A DNA stretch of 64,000 nucleotides, from positions 62,001 through 126,000 of the forward strand of contig CAVXRO010000004.1 of NCBI GenBank assembly GCA_963764235.1, in the 5' to 3' direction. The translations under genes were made by a program, and so were the position numbers. The stretch comes from DATFVA01 sp963764235. Its GTDB lineage: Bacteria > Bacteroidota > Ignavibacteria > Ignavibacteriales > Ignavibacteriaceae. Below are positions 63,351 through 64,000 of the stretch, piece by piece; the stretch's first letter is position 1; every line of letters starts with the position of its first letter. The notes under the pieces are model-generated. The model was not told the DNA's origin and did not search any database. It was given only the letters and a program-made list of their open reading frames with translations.

Positions 63351-64000
63351 TTACTCTGGTTTACCCTGGTTATTGCAGGCATGTGCTGCATTTTGTTCGG
63401 CAGATTTTTTGTTTCTCCCCTTTCCCGTTCCGTATGATTCACCGTTTATTTCAACTTGTACGGTGAATAACCGGTTATGCTGGGGACCTTCCTCGTGTAT
63501 CACTGTATATATCGGATTTTCAAATTTATTTGCCTGTGCATATTCAAGGAACTGACTTTTATAGTTCTCATCTATAAGGTGTCCACCCTGTTTTGCACTC
63601 GGTTCAATCAGATTTTTTTGTATGAAGGATCTTGCCCCTTCAAGTCCGTTATCAAGGTATATCGCCCCTATCAATGCCTCAAAGGCATCGGCCAGCACAG
63701 TACGTGAACCATAGGTAAATGTTGATGACAGGTTTTTACTGACGAGAAGGAACCTTGATAAACCGATCCTTTCGGCACCTTCAGCAAGAGCAATCCTGTT
63801 AACCAGCTTTGCCCTTACCTTGGTAAGAAATCCCTCATTCTCATCAGGGTATACTTCAAAAAGATACTCTGCAACGGTAAGGTTAAGTACAGAATCTCCC
63901 AGGAATTCAAGCCTCTCATTTGAAACTGCAAAATCAGGATTTTGTTCAAGAAATGATCTGTGCATCAACGCCTGGATATAATATGACTTGTCTTTTATGG
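63351..64000 (-). CDS. rnc: Ribonuclease III (5' end outside window)
   Basis: The protein cuts double-stranded RNA for rRNA and mRNA processing. The catalytic domain shows ALMHRSFLEQNPDFAV, NERLEFLGDSVLNL (signature with the key Glu/Asp), VLADAFEALIGAIYLD, and a C-terminal dsRBD (YKSQFLEYAQAN to GRNKKSAEQNAAH). The frame is open to the end of the window through a YIQALMH block, so the start lies beyond 64000; the TTG-ATG at about 63966 is internal. The 3' end is complete. Confidence 0.94.
   Translation of the reverse strand, partial: IKDKSYYIQALMHRSFLEQNPDFAVSNERLEFLGDSVLNLTVAEYLFEVYPDENEGFLTKVRAKLVNRIALAEGAERIGLSRFLLVSKNLSSTFTYGSRTVLADAFEALIGAIYLDNGLEGARSFIQKNLIEPSAKQGGHLIDENYKSQFLEYAQANKFENPIYTVIHEEGPQHNRLFTVQVEINGESYGTGKGRNKKSAEQNAAHACNNQGKPE

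Overview
The window looks like a chromosomal segment from a member of the Ignavibacteria (Ignavibacteriota/Melioribacter-type, near Bacteroidota and Chlorobi). The support is: proteins ending in type IX secretion (T9SS) sorting domains with the YPNPFNP-type motif, a hybrid two-component regulator of the Bacteroides type, a CarboxypepD-reg TonB-dependent receptor, RNase HIII, many secreted proteins and low-to-medium GC. This placement is inferred from gene content, not from a marker-gene search.

Layout. 1-1.7 kb: end of a response regulator, a truncated rifampin ADP-ribosyltransferase (Arr), a secreted NTF2-like protein, a GNAT remnant and tRNA-Leu(CAG). 1.8-7 kb (minus): class A PBP, LpxH-type phosphatase and an M1 aminopeptidase. 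7-8.7 kb (plus): glgC and a Nudix hydrolase. 8.7-14.2 kb (minus): a tight housekeeping run purC-pgsA-pgpA-cinA-thpR-recA-recX. 14.2-20 kb: a thioredoxin-like lipoprotein flanked by two unlisted tiny Cys-rich membrane proteins, an M3 peptidase, a Crp/Fnr regulator and a PEP-mutase/isocitrate-lyase-family protein. 20-27.7 kb (plus): a hybrid sensor/AraC regulator followed by a lipoprotein, an orphan T9SS sorting domain and a 14-repeat YCF48-type secreted protein. 27.8-35.5 kb (minus): tRNA-Phe, glmS and a 1908-residue gingipain-family (C25) T9SS protein. 35.6-49.5 kb: a surface-polysaccharide locus (Wzi-like porin, PglF/WbpM dehydratase, phosphoglycosyl transferase, aminotransferase, GNAT, three glycosyltransferases, polymerase/ligase, WecB epimerase, MurJ/Wzx flippase). 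49.6-64 kb: RNase HIII, DinB-like protein, a CHASE3-PAS histidine kinase, a TonB receptor, RlpA, RsmE, a BamA-like barrel, gcvP and the rnc end.

How the genes work together. The polysaccharide locus has the enzymes expected for a UDP-N,N'-diacetylbacillosamine-like sugar (dehydratase, aminotransferase, acetyltransferase), its loading on a lipid carrier, chain building, flipping and polymerisation. It sits beside a C25 peptidase of the family that includes the T9SS sortase PorU, which joins secreted proteins to a surface polysaccharide.

Two points stand out. First, three intergenic regions, each 110-195 bp upstream of a gene start, hold degenerate tandem arrays with an exact 11-bp period; two of the arrays share the same 11-mer in opposite orientation. 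Second, six otherwise well-conserved genes (PBP, recA, M3 peptidase, hybrid sensor, PEP-mutase-like, sugar transferase) are each split by a single frame change, five of them in or next to a homopolymer or base doublet. Uncorrected assembly indels are the likeliest cause, but the M3 peptidase also lacks its catalytic glutamate and Arr is truly truncated. The frame-disrupted genes are listed below as single restored features.
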